Shown: positions 9,683-18,257, numbered from the stretch's first letter. The stretch is DNA of 64,000 nucleotides from SLRI01 sp964393275 (GCA_964393275.1 CAYMTA010000003.1:1-64000), one strand, 5' to 3'. The notes: generated by a model from the sequence alone, not told the origin. Made by a program: numbers and translations.

Positions 9683-10948
9683 TCAGGCGACCCGCTCGAC
9701 GCGGGCCCCCAGATTGCCGAGCTTGCGCTCGATCTGCTCGTAGCCGCGATCGAGATGGTAGACGCGGTTGATCTCGGTCTCGCCCTCGGCGGCGAGGGCG
9801 GCCAGCACCAGCGACACCGAGGCGCGCAGATCCGTCGCCATGACCGGCGCGCCATTGAGCCGGCTGACGCCGCGGACCAAAGCGGTGCCGCCGTGGACGT
9901 TGATGTTGGCACCCATGCGCAGGAGCTCGGGCGCGTGCATGAAACGGTTCTCGAAGATCGTCTCGGTGATCATCGAGGCTCCCTCGGCGACGCACATCAG
10001 CGCCATGAACTGCGCCTGCAGGTCCGTGGCGAAGCCGGGGAAGGGCCGGGTCATGACGTCGACCCCGGTGAGGGCGCCATTGGCGCGGCTGGCGACCAGC
10101 CCGTCCTCGGTCGCCTCGAGGGCGACGCCGGCCTCCTCCAGCTTCTCCAGGGCGGCACCCAGGAGGTCGCGCCGGCAGCCGGTGAGCTGCACCCGGCCGC
10201 CGGTGATCGCCGCCGCCATGGCGTAGGTGCCGGCCTCGATCCGGTCCGGCAGGATGTGGTGGCGCGCCCCGCCGAGCGTCGGCCGGCCCTCGATCCTGAG
10301 GACCGAGGTGCCGGCGCCCTCGATCCCGGCACCCATGGCCTCGAGGAGCTGGGCGAGGTCGACGATCTCGGGCTCGCGCGCGGCACCGTGGATCTCGGTC
10401 GTGCCCCTGGCGAGAGCGGCCGCCATCATCAGGTTCTCGGTGGCGCCGACGGAGGGCTGGGAGAAGCGGATCACGCCGCCCTTGAGGCCGCCTGGAGCCG
10501 TCGCCGTGACGTAGCCGTCGGCCAGCTCGATGGTGGCACCCAGGGTCTCGAGCCCAGCCAGGTGCAGGTCGATCGGCCGCGTGCCGATCGCACAGCCGCC
10601 CGGCAGCGAGACCTTGGCGACCCCCTCGCGCGCGACCAAGGGGCCGAGCACCAGGACGGACGCCCGCATCCGGCGGACGAGGTCGTAGGGTGCGGTGGTC
10701 GAGAGCACGTTCTCGCAGGCGAGCGTCATCCGCCCGGGTGCGCCGGGCAGGAGACGCGCCTCGACGCCGAGCACCTGCAACAGGCGCTGCATCGAGCCGA
10801 TGTCGGCGAGGTCCGGCACGTTGTCCAGCTCGAGCGGCTGGTCGGTCAGGAGGCAGGCGGCCATGAGCGGCAGGGCGGCGTTCTTCGCCCCGCTGATCGC
10901 CACCTCGCCCTGGAGCGGCACGCCGCCCTTGATGAGGATACGGTCCAT
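9683..10948 (-). CDS. murA: UDP-N-acetylglucosamine 1-carboxyvinyltransferase
   Basis: A 421-residue MurA, the first committed step of peptidoglycan synthesis (enolpyruvyl transfer from PEP to UDP-GlcNAc, cytoplasm). Visible landmarks are SGAKNAALP with Lys22 and LPGGCAIGTRPIDLH with the fosfomycin-target Cys at residue 119. Length is normal for the family. It is transcribed leftward, separate from its neighbours. A GCGGGGC/GCCCCGC hairpin lies in its leader (10964-10981). Confidence 0.97.
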   Translation of the reverse strand: MDRILIKGGVPLQGEVAISGAKNAALPLMAACLLTDQPLELDNVPDLADIGSMQRLLQVLGVEARLLPGAPGRMTLACENVLSTTAPYDLVRRMRASVLVLGPLVAREGVAKVSLPGGCAIGTRPIDLHLAGLETLGATIELADGYVTATAPGGLKGGVIRFSQPSVGATENLMMAAALARGTTEIHGAAREPEIVDLAQLLEAMGAGIEGAGTSVLRIEGRPTLGGARHHILPDRIEAGTYAMAAAITGGRVQLTGCRRDLLGAALEKLEEAGVALEATEDGLVASRANGALTGVDVMTRPFPGFATDLQAQFMALMCVAEGASMITETIFENRFMHAPELLRMGANINVHGGTALVRGVSRLNGAPVMATDLRASVSLVLAALAAEGETEINRVYHLDRGYEQIERKLGNLGARVERVA

Positions 10949-11053
10949 GGATCGTCCCGAGAGGCGGGGCCCATGCCCCGCGAGCGGCCCCTAAGTGCCA
11001 AGCGGCGCGGCTGAGGGCAAGCGTCTTCGCTCAACTTTCGAGCGATTGGCCGC

Positions 11054-12415
11054 TCAGAGGGTCTCCGTCCACTTCACGTAAGCCGCGATGTCGAACTTCC
11101 GCTTCAGCCCGCGGTCGTTCATGTAGCGGATCTTGCCGAAGACCGGCCGCTCGGTCCAGGCGCGGTCGTGCAGCCCGAAGAGCCAGCCGACATTGGCGAA
11201 GGAGGCCGGGTCGCGGCCGTCGAGGAACCAGCGGTTGTTCAGCGCCAGCGTGGTGGTGAACGCCTCCTCGGGCGTCTTCGACCATTCGATGATCTTCTTG
11301 CCCCAGTACATCCGCATGTAGTTGTGCATGTAGCCGGAGACCCGCATCTCGCGCATCGCCGCGTTCCAGTAGGGGTCGTGGGTCCGGCCTTGGGCGAGCT
11401 CATCCCTGTCGTAGAGATGCTCGCGCCGGTCGCGTTCGTGCTCGCCCAGCGTCTTTCTCGCCCAGCCCGGCAGCATGGCATAGCTGTCGTAATTTTCAGT
11501 GAAGGTGACGAAGTTTGCAGCCAGCTCGCGGCGGACGATCAGCTCCTCGAGGAAGCTCGCCCGGTCCTCCCGGCCGACACCTTCGGCATCGCGGGCGGCG
11601 AGGGCGAGGTCGAGCGGCGAGATCTGGCCGAAATGCAGGTATGGGCTGAGCTCGGAGCCGTGCCGGGCGACGGGCTCGTTGCGGCCTTCGGCGTAGCCGT
11701 CGAGCTTCTCCTCGATGAACGCGTCGAGCTGTGCCCGTGCCCTGCTGGCGCCGCCCTCGAAGCGGCTGACCCGGTCGACTCCCCGGTCGAGCTTCAGCCG
11801 GTCGAGCGTGCCCTCCGGATCGCCCGCGTCGAGGTCGCTGGCGAGGTCCATGTCGAGCGAGCCCCGGGCCACCGCCTCGGGCTCGAAGGGCAGGAGAAAA
11901 TCGTTTCGCAGCCGGGCGATCTTCGGCCGAAGGGTGCGCGCGCCATATTCCGCCTTGTCGCTCGCGGTCTCGACCGGCACGACCACGTCGCTTTCCACCT
12001 GCACGACCCGGCAGCCCGCCTCGTCCGCGACCGTCCGGCGCCAGGCGACCTGGTGGCGGAGATAGCCCCGGTCGGCGACGACGACGGCCGCCTCCCTGGC
12101 GAGATCGATGGCGACGCGCGCCGGCTCGCCGTGGCGCAGCACGAAGCGGATGTTGCGATTCCGAAGCTCGGCCGCGACCTCGGCTAGGCCGTCGAGCATG
12201 AAGGCATAGTGGCGGCGATTGGCCTCGGGATAGTCGTCCATGAGGCCGAACCCCACGACCACCGGCAGGCCGCGCCTGTTGGCGAGCTCGATCGCGAGGC
12301 CGAGCGCGTGGTTCGACCGGACGCGCTGCGCCTGCTGCATCCAGTAGAGGATATGGCGGCCACCCGGGCGCTCGCCGGACCCGTTCAGCTCTCGAAGGCG
12401 CTCGGACTGGATCAC
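11054..12415 (-). CDS. class II CPD photolyase
   Basis: A 453-residue DNA photolyase, FAD-dependent, repairing cyclobutane pyrimidine dimers with light. Class II features are an N-terminal YWMQQAQRVRSNHAL, then GYMHNYMRMYWGKKI, EEAFTTTLALNNRWFLDGRDP and GLHDRAWTERPVFGKIRYM. The start is a GTG at 12415, 25 bases after the stop of the ArsR-type regulator on the same strand, so the two look co-transcribed. Pairing a photolyase with a BigR/SqrR-like regulator is unusual. Confidence 0.93.
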   Translation of the reverse strand: MIQSERLRELNGSGERPGGRHILYWMQQAQRVRSNHALGLAIELANRRGLPVVVGFGLMDDYPEANRRHYAFMLDGLAEVAAELRNRNIRFVLRHGEPARVAIDLAREAAVVVADRGYLRHQVAWRRTVADEAGCRVVQVESDVVVPVETASDKAEYGARTLRPKIARLRNDFLLPFEPEAVARGSLDMDLASDLDAGDPEGTLDRLKLDRGVDRVSRFEGGASRARAQLDAFIEEKLDGYAEGRNEPVARHGSELSPYLHFGQISPLDLALAARDAEGVGREDRASFLEELIVRRELAANFVTFTENYDSYAMLPGWARKTLGEHERDRREHLYDRDELAQGRTHDPYWNAAMREMRVSGYMHNYMRMYWGKKIIEWSKTPEEAFTTTLALNNRWFLDGRDPASFANVGWLFGLHDRAWTERPVFGKIRYMNDRGLKRKFDIAAYVKWTETL

Positions 12416-12440
12416 GGCAGACCAGGAAGAATCATCGGGC

Positions 12441-12848
12441 TCAGTGGTTGGAGCCGCTCGCGGGCGCGCAGAACAGGCGGTGCAGGAGGCCGATCAATTC
12501 CACCGCCTCGTCGCCGTTGAGGCTGTAGAAGATCATCTTGCCCGACCGCCGGGTCCTGACCAGGTCGTCCTGCCTGAGCCGGGCGAGCTGCTGCGAGAGG
12601 GCCGGCTGGCGCATGCCGAGCAGCGTCTCGAGCTCGCTGACCGACCGCTCGGCGCCGACGAGGCAGCAGAGGATCATCAGGCGATTGCTGTTGGCCACGG
12701 TCTTCAGGAAAGCCGAGGCGCGCTCGGCGCTTTCCATCAGCTCGCTCGGCGGGCCACCGACCGCCTCGTGGTCCAGGGCTGTCTCGCCCGCGGCCTCGTT
12801 CGGGTCGCGCGCCACGGAATGCTTCGACACGGCTGGACTTTCAATCAA
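12441..12848 (-). CDS. ArsR/SmtB-family repressor, BigR/SqrR-like thiol-persulfide sensor
   Basis: A 135-residue winged-helix ArsR protein with helix-turn-helix SVSELETLLGMRQPALSQQLARLR and wing VRTRRSGKMIFYSL. Cys61 (in MILCCLVGAERS) and Cys127 (in LHRLFC) are 66 residues apart, the same spacing as the Cys42/Cys108 disulfide pair of BigR and Cys41/Cys107 of SqrR, which sense sulfide and persulfide. It lacks the arsenic (ELCVCDL) metal site. The apparent start is TTG at 12848; a GTG six codons later is possible. The photolyase follows in the same operon. Confidence 0.85.
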   Translation of the reverse strand: MIESPAVSKHSVARDPNEAAGETALDHEAVGGPPSELMESAERASAFLKTVANSNRLMILCCLVGAERSVSELETLLGMRQPALSQQLARLRQDDLVRTRRSGKMIFYSLNGDEAVELIGLLHRLFCAPASGSNH

Positions 12849-12911
12849 TCTTCGTTTTCGACGCCCTCCAGTATAGCGCGGCGGGGGCCGTCGCGCGAGC
12901 GCCGGTCACGC

Positions 12912-13496
12912 TCAGGCTGCCTCGAGCAGCGCCACGCCGATCCGCGCAATGTCCTCGAGCGGCTCGGCCTCGGTCCCCGAGACGCCACGCGCCACGGCGG
13001 CGTAGAAGCGGGCCAGCGCCCGGCAGTCGGCGGTGGGCGCCAGCCGTCCCGCGGCGCGGGCGCGCTCGAACATGGCGAAGAGGGCCTCCTCCAGCTCGCC
13101 GGCCGCCGCCCGGGTCTCGGTCGCGACCGCGGCGGGCAGGCGGTGGCAGACCCGTCTCGCCTCCGCCAGCATGCACCCCTTGGGCTGTCCGGCGTTGCGC
13201 GCCGATTTCAGCTCGAGCTGGAACAGGCGGGTGAGCGCCGCCCGCGGGTCGTCGCCGCGCAGCGCATGCAGATTCGCGGCATGAACCTCGTCCTGGTAGA
13301 GCCGCAAGGAGCGGCAGAACATGGCCGCCTTGTCGCCGAAGGCGTTGTAGAGGCTGCCGCGCTGCAGGCCCGTGGCGTGCACCAGATCGTCGATCGACGT
13401 GGCCTCGAAGCCCTTCTCCCAGAACACCCGCATCATCGCGTCGAGCACCTGGCTCTCGTCGAATTGTCGCGTCCCCGCCATCGGCTTTCTTCCCAT
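12912..13496 (-). CDS. TetR/AcrR-family transcriptional repressor
   Basis: About 194 residues. The N-terminal helix-turn-helix (FEATSIDDLVHATGLQRGSLYNAFGDKAAMF) is typical of the TetR group that guards SDR or efflux genes, and the C-terminal ligand domain is divergent. The start is placed at MGRKPMAGTRQFDE (13496); an in-frame ATG six codons upstream is possible. It is divergent from the SDR at 13623, with a palindromic operator between them (13524-13539), so it most likely represses both. Confidence 0.9.
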   Translation of the reverse strand: MGRKPMAGTRQFDESQVLDAMMRVFWEKGFEATSIDDLVHATGLQRGSLYNAFGDKAAMFCRSLRLYQDEVHAANLHALRGDDPRAALTRLFQLELKSARNAGQPKGCMLAEARRVCHRLPAAVATETRAAAGELEEALFAMFERARAAGRLAPTADCRALARFYAAVARGVSGTEAEPLEDIARIGVALLEAA

Positions 13497-13523
13497 GCAA
13501 CCCGCATCCTGCATCTAGGCCTT

Positions 13524-13539
13524 TTGACCGACCGGTCAA
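13524..13539. promoter_or_regulatory. TetR-type palindromic operator
   Basis: TTGACCGACCGGTCAA has six-base outer arms TTGACC/GGTCAA around four bases and matches the common TTGACCGnnCGGTCAA-like operator of TetR-type regulators. It lies between the divergent TetR and SDR genes, 28 bases before the repressor start. Confidence 0.75.
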
Positions 13540-13622
13540 GAATAGATGTTGCGTCAGCGACGTGGCCTGTATCGTCATGCCTGTATGGTCATGGAGGTGA
13601 CAATGAGCGGGAGGAGGAAGCG

Positions 13623-14345
13623 ATGACCGAGCATGCCCTGATCGTGGGTGCCGGACACGGGCTGTCGGCGGCTTTCGCCCGCCGGCTGGCGCTGGACGGG
13701 GTCGCCGTATCGCTCGCCGCGCGCGACACGGCGAAGCTGGCCGGCCTGGCGCGGGAGCTGGATGCCCGGACCTTTGCCTGCGACGCCGGCGACGCGGCGG
13801 CGGTGGCAGGCCTCTTCGCCGAGCTGGACGCGGCCGGGCGGACACCCTCGATCGTCCACTACAACCCGAGTGTCCGGATCCACGCACCCTTCGTCGAGCT
13901 CGTGCCCGGGGAGGTCGAGAAGGCGCTCAGGATCACCGCCTTCGGCGGCTTTCTGGTGGCGCACCAGGCGGTGCCGCGCCTGCTCCGGCACGGTGGCGGC
14001 ACACTGCTCTTCACCGGTGCTTCGGCCAGCGTGAAGGGCTACCCGCGCTCGGCACCCTTCGCCATGGGCAAGTTCGCGCTGCGCGGCCTCGCCCAGAGCC
14101 TTGCCCGCGAGCTCCAGCCCTCGGGCATCCACGTCGTGCACCTCGTGATCGACGGCTCCATTGCCCCGCCGGGAGGCGCCCCACCGGGAGGCGCCCCACC
14201 GGGAGGCGCCCCACCGGGAGGCATGGCGGGCGAGGACCGGCTGGATCCGGCGGCGATCGCCGAGACCATGCACCATCTCGTGCGCCAGCCGCGCAGCGCC
14301 TGGTCCTGGGAGATCGAGCTGCGGCCATGGGTGGAGCGGTTCTAG
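13623..14345 (+). CDS. SDR-family protein with Phe in place of the catalytic Tyr
   Basis: A 240-residue short-chain dehydrogenase fold. The nucleotide motif is GAGHGLSAAFAR and the Ser region is LLFTGASAS. The usual YxxxK is replaced by FxxxK (Phe146, Lys150 in APFAMGKFALRGLA), so normal SDR catalysis is doubtful. After VIDGSI an insertion of four PPGGA units (residues about 181-200) falls in the substrate-loop position. GGAGGAAG before ATG 13623 supports the start. It is divergent from its likely TetR regulator. It may be a non-reducing binding protein or use different chemistry. Confidence 0.85.
   Translation: MTEHALIVGAGHGLSAAFARRLALDGVAVSLAARDTAKLAGLARELDARTFACDAGDAAAVAGLFAELDAAGRTPSIVHYNPSVRIHAPFVELVPGEVEKALRITAFGGFLVAHQAVPRLLRHGGGTLLFTGASASVKGYPRSAPFAMGKFALRGLAQSLARELQPSGIHVVHLVIDGSIAPPGGAPPGGAPPGGAPPGGMAGEDRLDPAAIAETMHHLVRQPRSAWSWEIELRPWVERF
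14163..14222 (+). repeat. 4 x 15-bp in-frame tandem repeat (PPGGA)4 inside the SDR gene
   Basis: Four back-to-back copies of GCCCCACCGGGAGGC, the first with one G for A change, encode Ala-Pro-Pro-Gly-Gly units. Near-identical copies suggest recent expansion by slippage, and copy number may vary among strains without shifting the frame. Confidence 0.9.
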
Positions 14346-14386
14346 GCCAGTCGGGCCGGGTCGAGGGGCCGGGTCGAAGGGCCAGA

Positions 14387-15193
14387 TCAGGCGGGCAGCC
14401 AGAGCAGGTCCTGGTGGCCGACGCGGTGCTCGGAGCGGCCGGCTTCGATCTGGCGCGCGCGCTGGTCCCGCCAGTCGGCGATCTCGGCCGCCTGGCCCGG
14501 GGCGATCTCGGTGGCGGCCTGGGCGTAACCGTCGAGCAGGACTTTCTGGATCGTCTGGTCGCCGTAGCCGAGCCGCCAGTCGCTTCGGGCCACGAGGAGC
14601 TCGCCCGCGGCCGGGGCCAGGCGCGCCTCGAGGGCCGCCACGGCGGTCGGGCCGAGGGCCGCGCCGAAGCCCTTGTCGGTGCGCTGGTGCGCATCGAACA
14701 GCCGCTTCACTTCGCCGTCGAAGATGTCGCCCGGCCGCCAGCGCAGGCCGCCGTCACAGGTGAGGACGAGATAGAGCGCCGTGCCGCGCTCGCGGGCCAG
14801 GACCGCCAGCTCGTCGAGCCAGGCAGCGCTCACCAGATCGAGAAAGGCCGAGGCGGTGACGAGGTCCGTGCCTTCCGCGATGGCGGCGGCGAGGTTCCGG
14901 GCGAGGTCGACCTGGGCATAGGCCGCCGTCACGTGCCCCGGCAGGGTGGCGAGGCCCGGCGTGCCGGCCGCGATCAGCGCCGGGTCGTGCTCGGCGAGCG
15001 TCCAGCCCTGCGGGCAGGGCAAGGCCGGGGCGATGGCCCGCAGGTTGCTGCCGGTGCCGCTGCCGAGATCGACGATGCCGAGGCACGGCCGACCGGCTGC
15101 CCAGGCGGCGAGCCGATCCAGCAGGTCCGGGGCGCGGGCGGCATGGTCGTAAGGCTCGCGCAGCTCGAGCCAGCCCGTGGCGAAGCCGCTCAT
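14387..15193 (-). CDS. class I SAM-dependent methyltransferase
   Basis: A 268-residue Rossmann methyltransferase. Motif I is GIVDLGSGTGSNLRAI (SAM-binding). The N-terminus FATGWLELREPYDHAARAPDLL is a short substrate-binding cap. Its start overlaps the stop of the upstream glycosyltransferase by four bases (ATGA, 15190-15193), so the two are co-translated. The substrate is unknown. In this gene group (PTPS-like, RibA, dehydrogenase, glycosyltransferase) it may methylate a pteridine- or flavin-derived compound; this is inference. Confidence 0.85.
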   Translation of the reverse strand: MSGFATGWLELREPYDHAARAPDLLDRLAAWAAGRPCLGIVDLGSGTGSNLRAIAPALPCPQGWTLAEHDPALIAAGTPGLATLPGHVTAAYAQVDLARNLAAAIAEGTDLVTASAFLDLVSAAWLDELAVLARERGTALYLVLTCDGGLRWRPGDIFDGEVKRLFDAHQRTDKGFGAALGPTAVAALEARLAPAAGELLVARSDWRLGYGDQTIQKVLLDGYAQAATEIAPGQAAEIADWRDQRARQIEAGRSEHRVGHQDLLWLPA

Positions 15194-16251
15194 CCGGCGG
15201 AGGCGCCCTGCAGCGCCTCGGCCACGCGGCGTCCCGTCTCCGCCCAGCCGGGCAGGCGCCCGCTGGCCCGCCGGGCACCCTCGCGCAGGCGCTCCAGGGC
15301 GATCGGATCCTCGGCCAGGGCCTGGATCAGCCGGCGAAGCTCGGCGACATCGCCGGGCTCGAAGAAGAGCGCGGCGCTCTCCGGCACGACCTCGACGACG
15401 GCGCCGCCCCGCGCGACGAGCGCCGGGATGCCGGCGGCGAGCGCCTCGCCGAGCGCCATGCCGTAGCCTTCGTGGAGGGCGGTGGAGACGAAGAGGTCGG
15501 TGCTTGCGAGCAGCGCGTCGAGATCGCTGGCATCGAGCTCGCCGACGAGCGCGATGCGGTTCGCCTGGTCGGTCTCCTCGATCAGCAGGGCGAGGTCATG
15601 GACGGTCGCCGGGTCGCGTTCCAGGCTGCCGGCGATGGTCGCCTCGATCGCGTGGTCCGAAAGTCCGGCCAGGGCCGCCACCAGGGTGCGCTGGTCCTTG
15701 CGCGCGATGACGCTGCCGACGTTCAGGATATGCAGCCCGGGGCCGCCGGAGCCCCGGGCCGGCGGGCGGCGATCGGTGCCGGGCGGGGCCACCGCGACCC
15801 TGGCCTCCGGCACCCCGTAATCCTCGACCAGAGCGAGTCGCGTCGTCCTGGATGTGCAGATCACCCGGCTCGCCTGGGCGAGAGCCCGGCGCTCGCTGGC
15901 GAGGAAGGCGTCGGCAAGGTCCGCGTCGAGGCCCGTCTCATAGGCCAGCGGATGATGAACGAGGGCGATCAGCTCGAGCCGCGCGGCGAGCTCGGCCGCG
16001 AGGTCCGGCAGCACGCCCAGCGCCAGGCCGTCGACGACGAGGCGGCTCCCTTCCGGCAGGGCGAGCAGGCGCTTCCGGGTCTCGTCCAGGGCCGCCGCAT
16101 CGGGCTCGGGAAAGCCATCCGGCAGGCTGATCCGGCGCACCGTCCAGCCGAGCGCCTCGAGCGCCTCGGCGAGGCGCCGGTCGTAGATCGTGCCGCCGGT
16201 CAGCCGGTCGAAGCCGCCCGGGACGGCGAAGGCGAGGGTGGTGTCGGACAT
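15190..16251 (-). CDS. glycosyltransferase, GT4 family
   Basis: A 353-residue GT-B glycosyltransferase. It starts MSDTTLAFAVPGGFDRLTGGTIYDRRL, a donor/acceptor loop with a GG motif. The C-terminal half contains ILNVGSVIARKDQRTLVAAL and STALHEGYGMALGEALAAGIPALV, the E-x7-E nucleotide-sugar signature. ATG 16251 is preferred; the upstream 28 codons are not GT-like. It is coupled to the methyltransferase. A glycosyltransferase beside PTPS-like and RibA genes recalls cyanobacterial pteridine glycosides, but no substrate is shown. Confidence 0.88.
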   Translation of the reverse strand: MSDTTLAFAVPGGFDRLTGGTIYDRRLAEALEALGWTVRRISLPDGFPEPDAAALDETRKRLLALPEGSRLVVDGLALGVLPDLAAELAARLELIALVHHPLAYETGLDADLADAFLASERRALAQASRVICTSRTTRLALVEDYGVPEARVAVAPPGTDRRPPARGSGGPGLHILNVGSVIARKDQRTLVAALAGLSDHAIEATIAGSLERDPATVHDLALLIEETDQANRIALVGELDASDLDALLASTDLFVSTALHEGYGMALGEALAAGIPALVARGGAVVEVVPESAALFFEPGDVAELRRLIQALAEDPIALERLREGARRASGRLPGWAETGRRVAEALQGASAG

Positions 16252-16304
16252 CGGCCTTACATGTGCTATCCGGCGCCCGTGGAAAGGACGCGGAGAGGTG
16301 AACG

Positions 16305-16634
16305 ATGGCAGGTCGGATCGAAACGGACGCGGCACCGGGGCGGGCCGCGGCGCATCTCATGTACGCGCTCTATGCCGTGGCCCTCTTCACCGCCCTGCCG
16401 ATGCTCGCCGGCGTGGTCGTCGCCTATATCGGCCGCGGCGCTGCCGAGCCGGTCTATCGCAGCCATCTCGACTGGGGCATCACCACCTTCTGGGTGGCGC
16501 TGGTGATCGGCATCATTGGCTTCGTCCTGCTCTTCATCCTGATCGGCTATCTCGTGCTCGGCCTGCTCTGGCTCTGGACCGCCTACCGCATCATCCGCGG
16601 CTGGCTGGCTCTGCTCGACGGCCGAAGCATCTGA
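16305..16634 (+). CDS. small integral membrane protein (DUF4870-like)
   Basis: A 109-residue protein with about three membrane segments (ALYAVALFTALPMLAGVVVAYI, FWVALVIGIIGFVLLFILI, GYLVLGLLWLWTAYRII). The layout resembles DUF4870-type small membrane proteins. GGAGAGG upstream supports ATG 16305. It lies on the opposite strand inside the pterin-like cluster, so it may not belong to it. Function unknown. Confidence 0.7.
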   Translation: MAGRIETDAAPGRAAAHLMYALYAVALFTALPMLAGVVVAYIGRGAAEPVYRSHLDWGITTFWVALVIGIIGFVLLFILIGYLVLGLLWLWTAYRIIRGWLALLDGRSI

Positions 16635-16643
16635 AAGCATCGC

Positions 16644-17042
16644 TCAGAGCGGCGCCTCGAAGCTCGCCCAGGCGACATCGCTCTCGGCCAGCTCGACCCT
16701 GAGGCCCGCGAGCGCCTCGCTGCCCGGCCCGAGCCTGCCTTCGGCGATCGCCGCCTTCATGGCATCGAAGATGTGCCGGGCGAGGAACTCGGTCGTCGTG
16801 TTCTGGCCCTCGAAGGCCTCGATGTCGTCGAGATTCCGGTAGTTGAGCCCGGCCAAAATTGCCTTGAGCTGGTCGATCGCCCGGCCGATGTCGACCACGA
16901 TGTTGTCCTCGTTCACGTCCCGACGGCTGAACTCGACATCGACGACGAAGGTGGCGCCGTGCAGCTCCTGCGCCGGGCCGAAAACCTCGCCCTTGAAGCT
17001 GTGCGCGATCATCATCCGGTCGCGAACCCGAACCTTGTACAT
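16644..17042 (-). CDS. 6-pyruvoyl-tetrahydropterin synthase/QueD-like protein with altered metal site
   Basis: A 132-residue T-fold protein of the PTPS/6-carboxytetrahydropterin synthase family. The usual zinc set is one His plus HGH. Here AHSF gives His14, but the HGH motif reads HGA (His28, Ala30), and no catalytic Cys lies between them. It therefore probably binds a pterin-like ligand but may not perform the classical reaction. ATG 17042 follows GAGGAG by five bases; a GTG two codons upstream is less likely. It sits nine bases downstream of the MDR dehydrogenase stop. Confidence 0.85.
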   Translation of the reverse strand: MYKVRVRDRMMIAHSFKGEVFGPAQELHGATFVVDVEFSRRDVNEDNIVVDIGRAIDQLKAILAGLNYRNLDDIEAFEGQNTTTEFLARHIFDAMKAAIAEGRLGPGSEALAGLRVELAESDVAWASFEAPL

Positions 17043-17051
17043 GCTCACTCC

Positions 17052-18047
17052 TCAAAGGCTGGCCTCGGGGGCCGGGTAGCTCACCCGATGGCAAAGCACG
17101 CCGGACCCCGAGCGGGCAAGGGCCGGCAGCAGCGCCGGCAGCTCGTCGAAGGGGCCTTCGCTGTCGATCAGGGCGTCGAGCGCAGGGTCGGCGGCCAGGA
17201 GCTCCAGCGCCTTGGCCAGCCGCCTTCGGTGATCGAAGCGCGGTCGCATGGCGGGCGCGATCGTCCCGACCTGCGAGCTCAGGAGACGCAGCCGGCGGCT
17301 GTGGAAGGCTTCGCCGAGCGGCAGCGCGACGCTGCCATCACCGTGCCAGCTCGCCTCGACGATGCGCGCCTCGATGCCGGCGATGGCGAGGCCGGCCGCC
17401 AGCGCCGCACCGGCGCCGGAGGCGTTGATGACGCAGTCGGCGGGCTCGAGCCCTTGGGAAGCGCTCCGAAACGGCAGGCCGAGCTTCCTGGCGATGGCGG
17501 TCTTCCCCGGGTCGGTGTCGACCAGCGTCACCTCCGCACCCGGCAGCCGCGCCGCGATCCGGGCGATCAGGCAGCCAACCACGCCGGCGCCCATCACCAC
17601 GATCCGCTCGCCCGGCAGGAGGGCCGCGTCCCAGACGACATTCAGCGCGGTCTCCATGTTGGCGGCGAGCACGGCCCGCTCCGGCGGCAGGCCATCGGGC
17701 AGGACGTGCACCGCGCTCGCCGGCACGACGTAGCGGGTCTGGTGCGGATGGAGGCAGAAGACGTCTCGGCCCTGGAGCGCCGCCGGGCCGGCGCTGACAG
17801 CACCGACGCTGCAGTAGCCGTACTTGACCGGAAAGGGAAAGCTGCCCTGCTGGAACGGGCAGCGCATGACCAAAGCCTGCGAGGTTGGCACGCGGCCCAG
17901 GGCGACCAGGGCCTCCGTGCCGCGGCTGATCGCCGACCAGCGCGTCTCGACCAGCACCTCCCCGGGGCCCGGCGCTGCCAGTGCCTCGGGGCGGATCTCG
18001 CCCTGTCCCGGGCCAGTAGCCCAATACGCCTCAGCCTCCAGCCTCAC
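17052..18047 (-). CDS. MDR-family (threonine-dehydrogenase/BchC-like) oxidoreductase
   Basis: A 331-residue medium-chain dehydrogenase. The NAD-binding block is RIVVMGAGVVGCLIARIAARLPGAEVTLVD. The catalytic zinc residues of classical alcohol dehydrogenases are weakly kept, so it is closer to BchC-like or zinc-free members. GTG 18047 follows GGGAG and gives the family N-terminus RLEAEAYWATG. It leads the minus-strand group dehydrogenase-PTPS-like, divergent from ribA. It probably oxidises or reduces a pterin- or flavin-pathway side-chain alcohol; inference. Confidence 0.85.
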   Translation of the reverse strand: MRLEAEAYWATGPGQGEIRPEALAAPGPGEVLVETRWSAISRGTEALVALGRVPTSQALVMRCPFQQGSFPFPVKYGYCSVGAVSAGPAALQGRDVFCLHPHQTRYVVPASAVHVLPDGLPPERAVLAANMETALNVVWDAALLPGERIVVMGAGVVGCLIARIAARLPGAEVTLVDTDPGKTAIARKLGLPFRSASQGLEPADCVINASGAGAALAAGLAIAGIEARIVEASWHGDGSVALPLGEAFHSRRLRLLSSQVGTIAPAMRPRFDHRRRLAKALELLAADPALDALIDSEGPFDELPALLPALARSGSGVLCHRVSYPAPEASL

Positions 18048-18257
18048 GCCTGCTCCCGTTCGATCCGGCGCGATGGCCGCCCTTAACCTGCGACCAATCC
18101 GTTCGCCGAACGTGACACGGCCGCAGCCTACTGGCAAAAAGTTGCATCCGACTTAACTTTCGAGAGCGTCGTCGGCGTCAGCACTCCTTTCGTGAAGCAG
18201 CGTTGATCGGTGCAGGGAAACGCATCGTATACAGGGCCAGTCCATCAAGAGGCGCCG

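Noticed and set aside
12444..13622. Upstream extension of the SDR frame (to a total of 633 codons)
   Set aside because: It runs antisense to the ArsR and TetR genes; the SDR fold begins at 13623 with a good ribosome-binding site.
18203..18233. ribA promoter TTGATC / TATACA as a separate feature
   Set aside because: The spacer is 19 bases and the -35 match is partial; mentioned only in the ribA entry.
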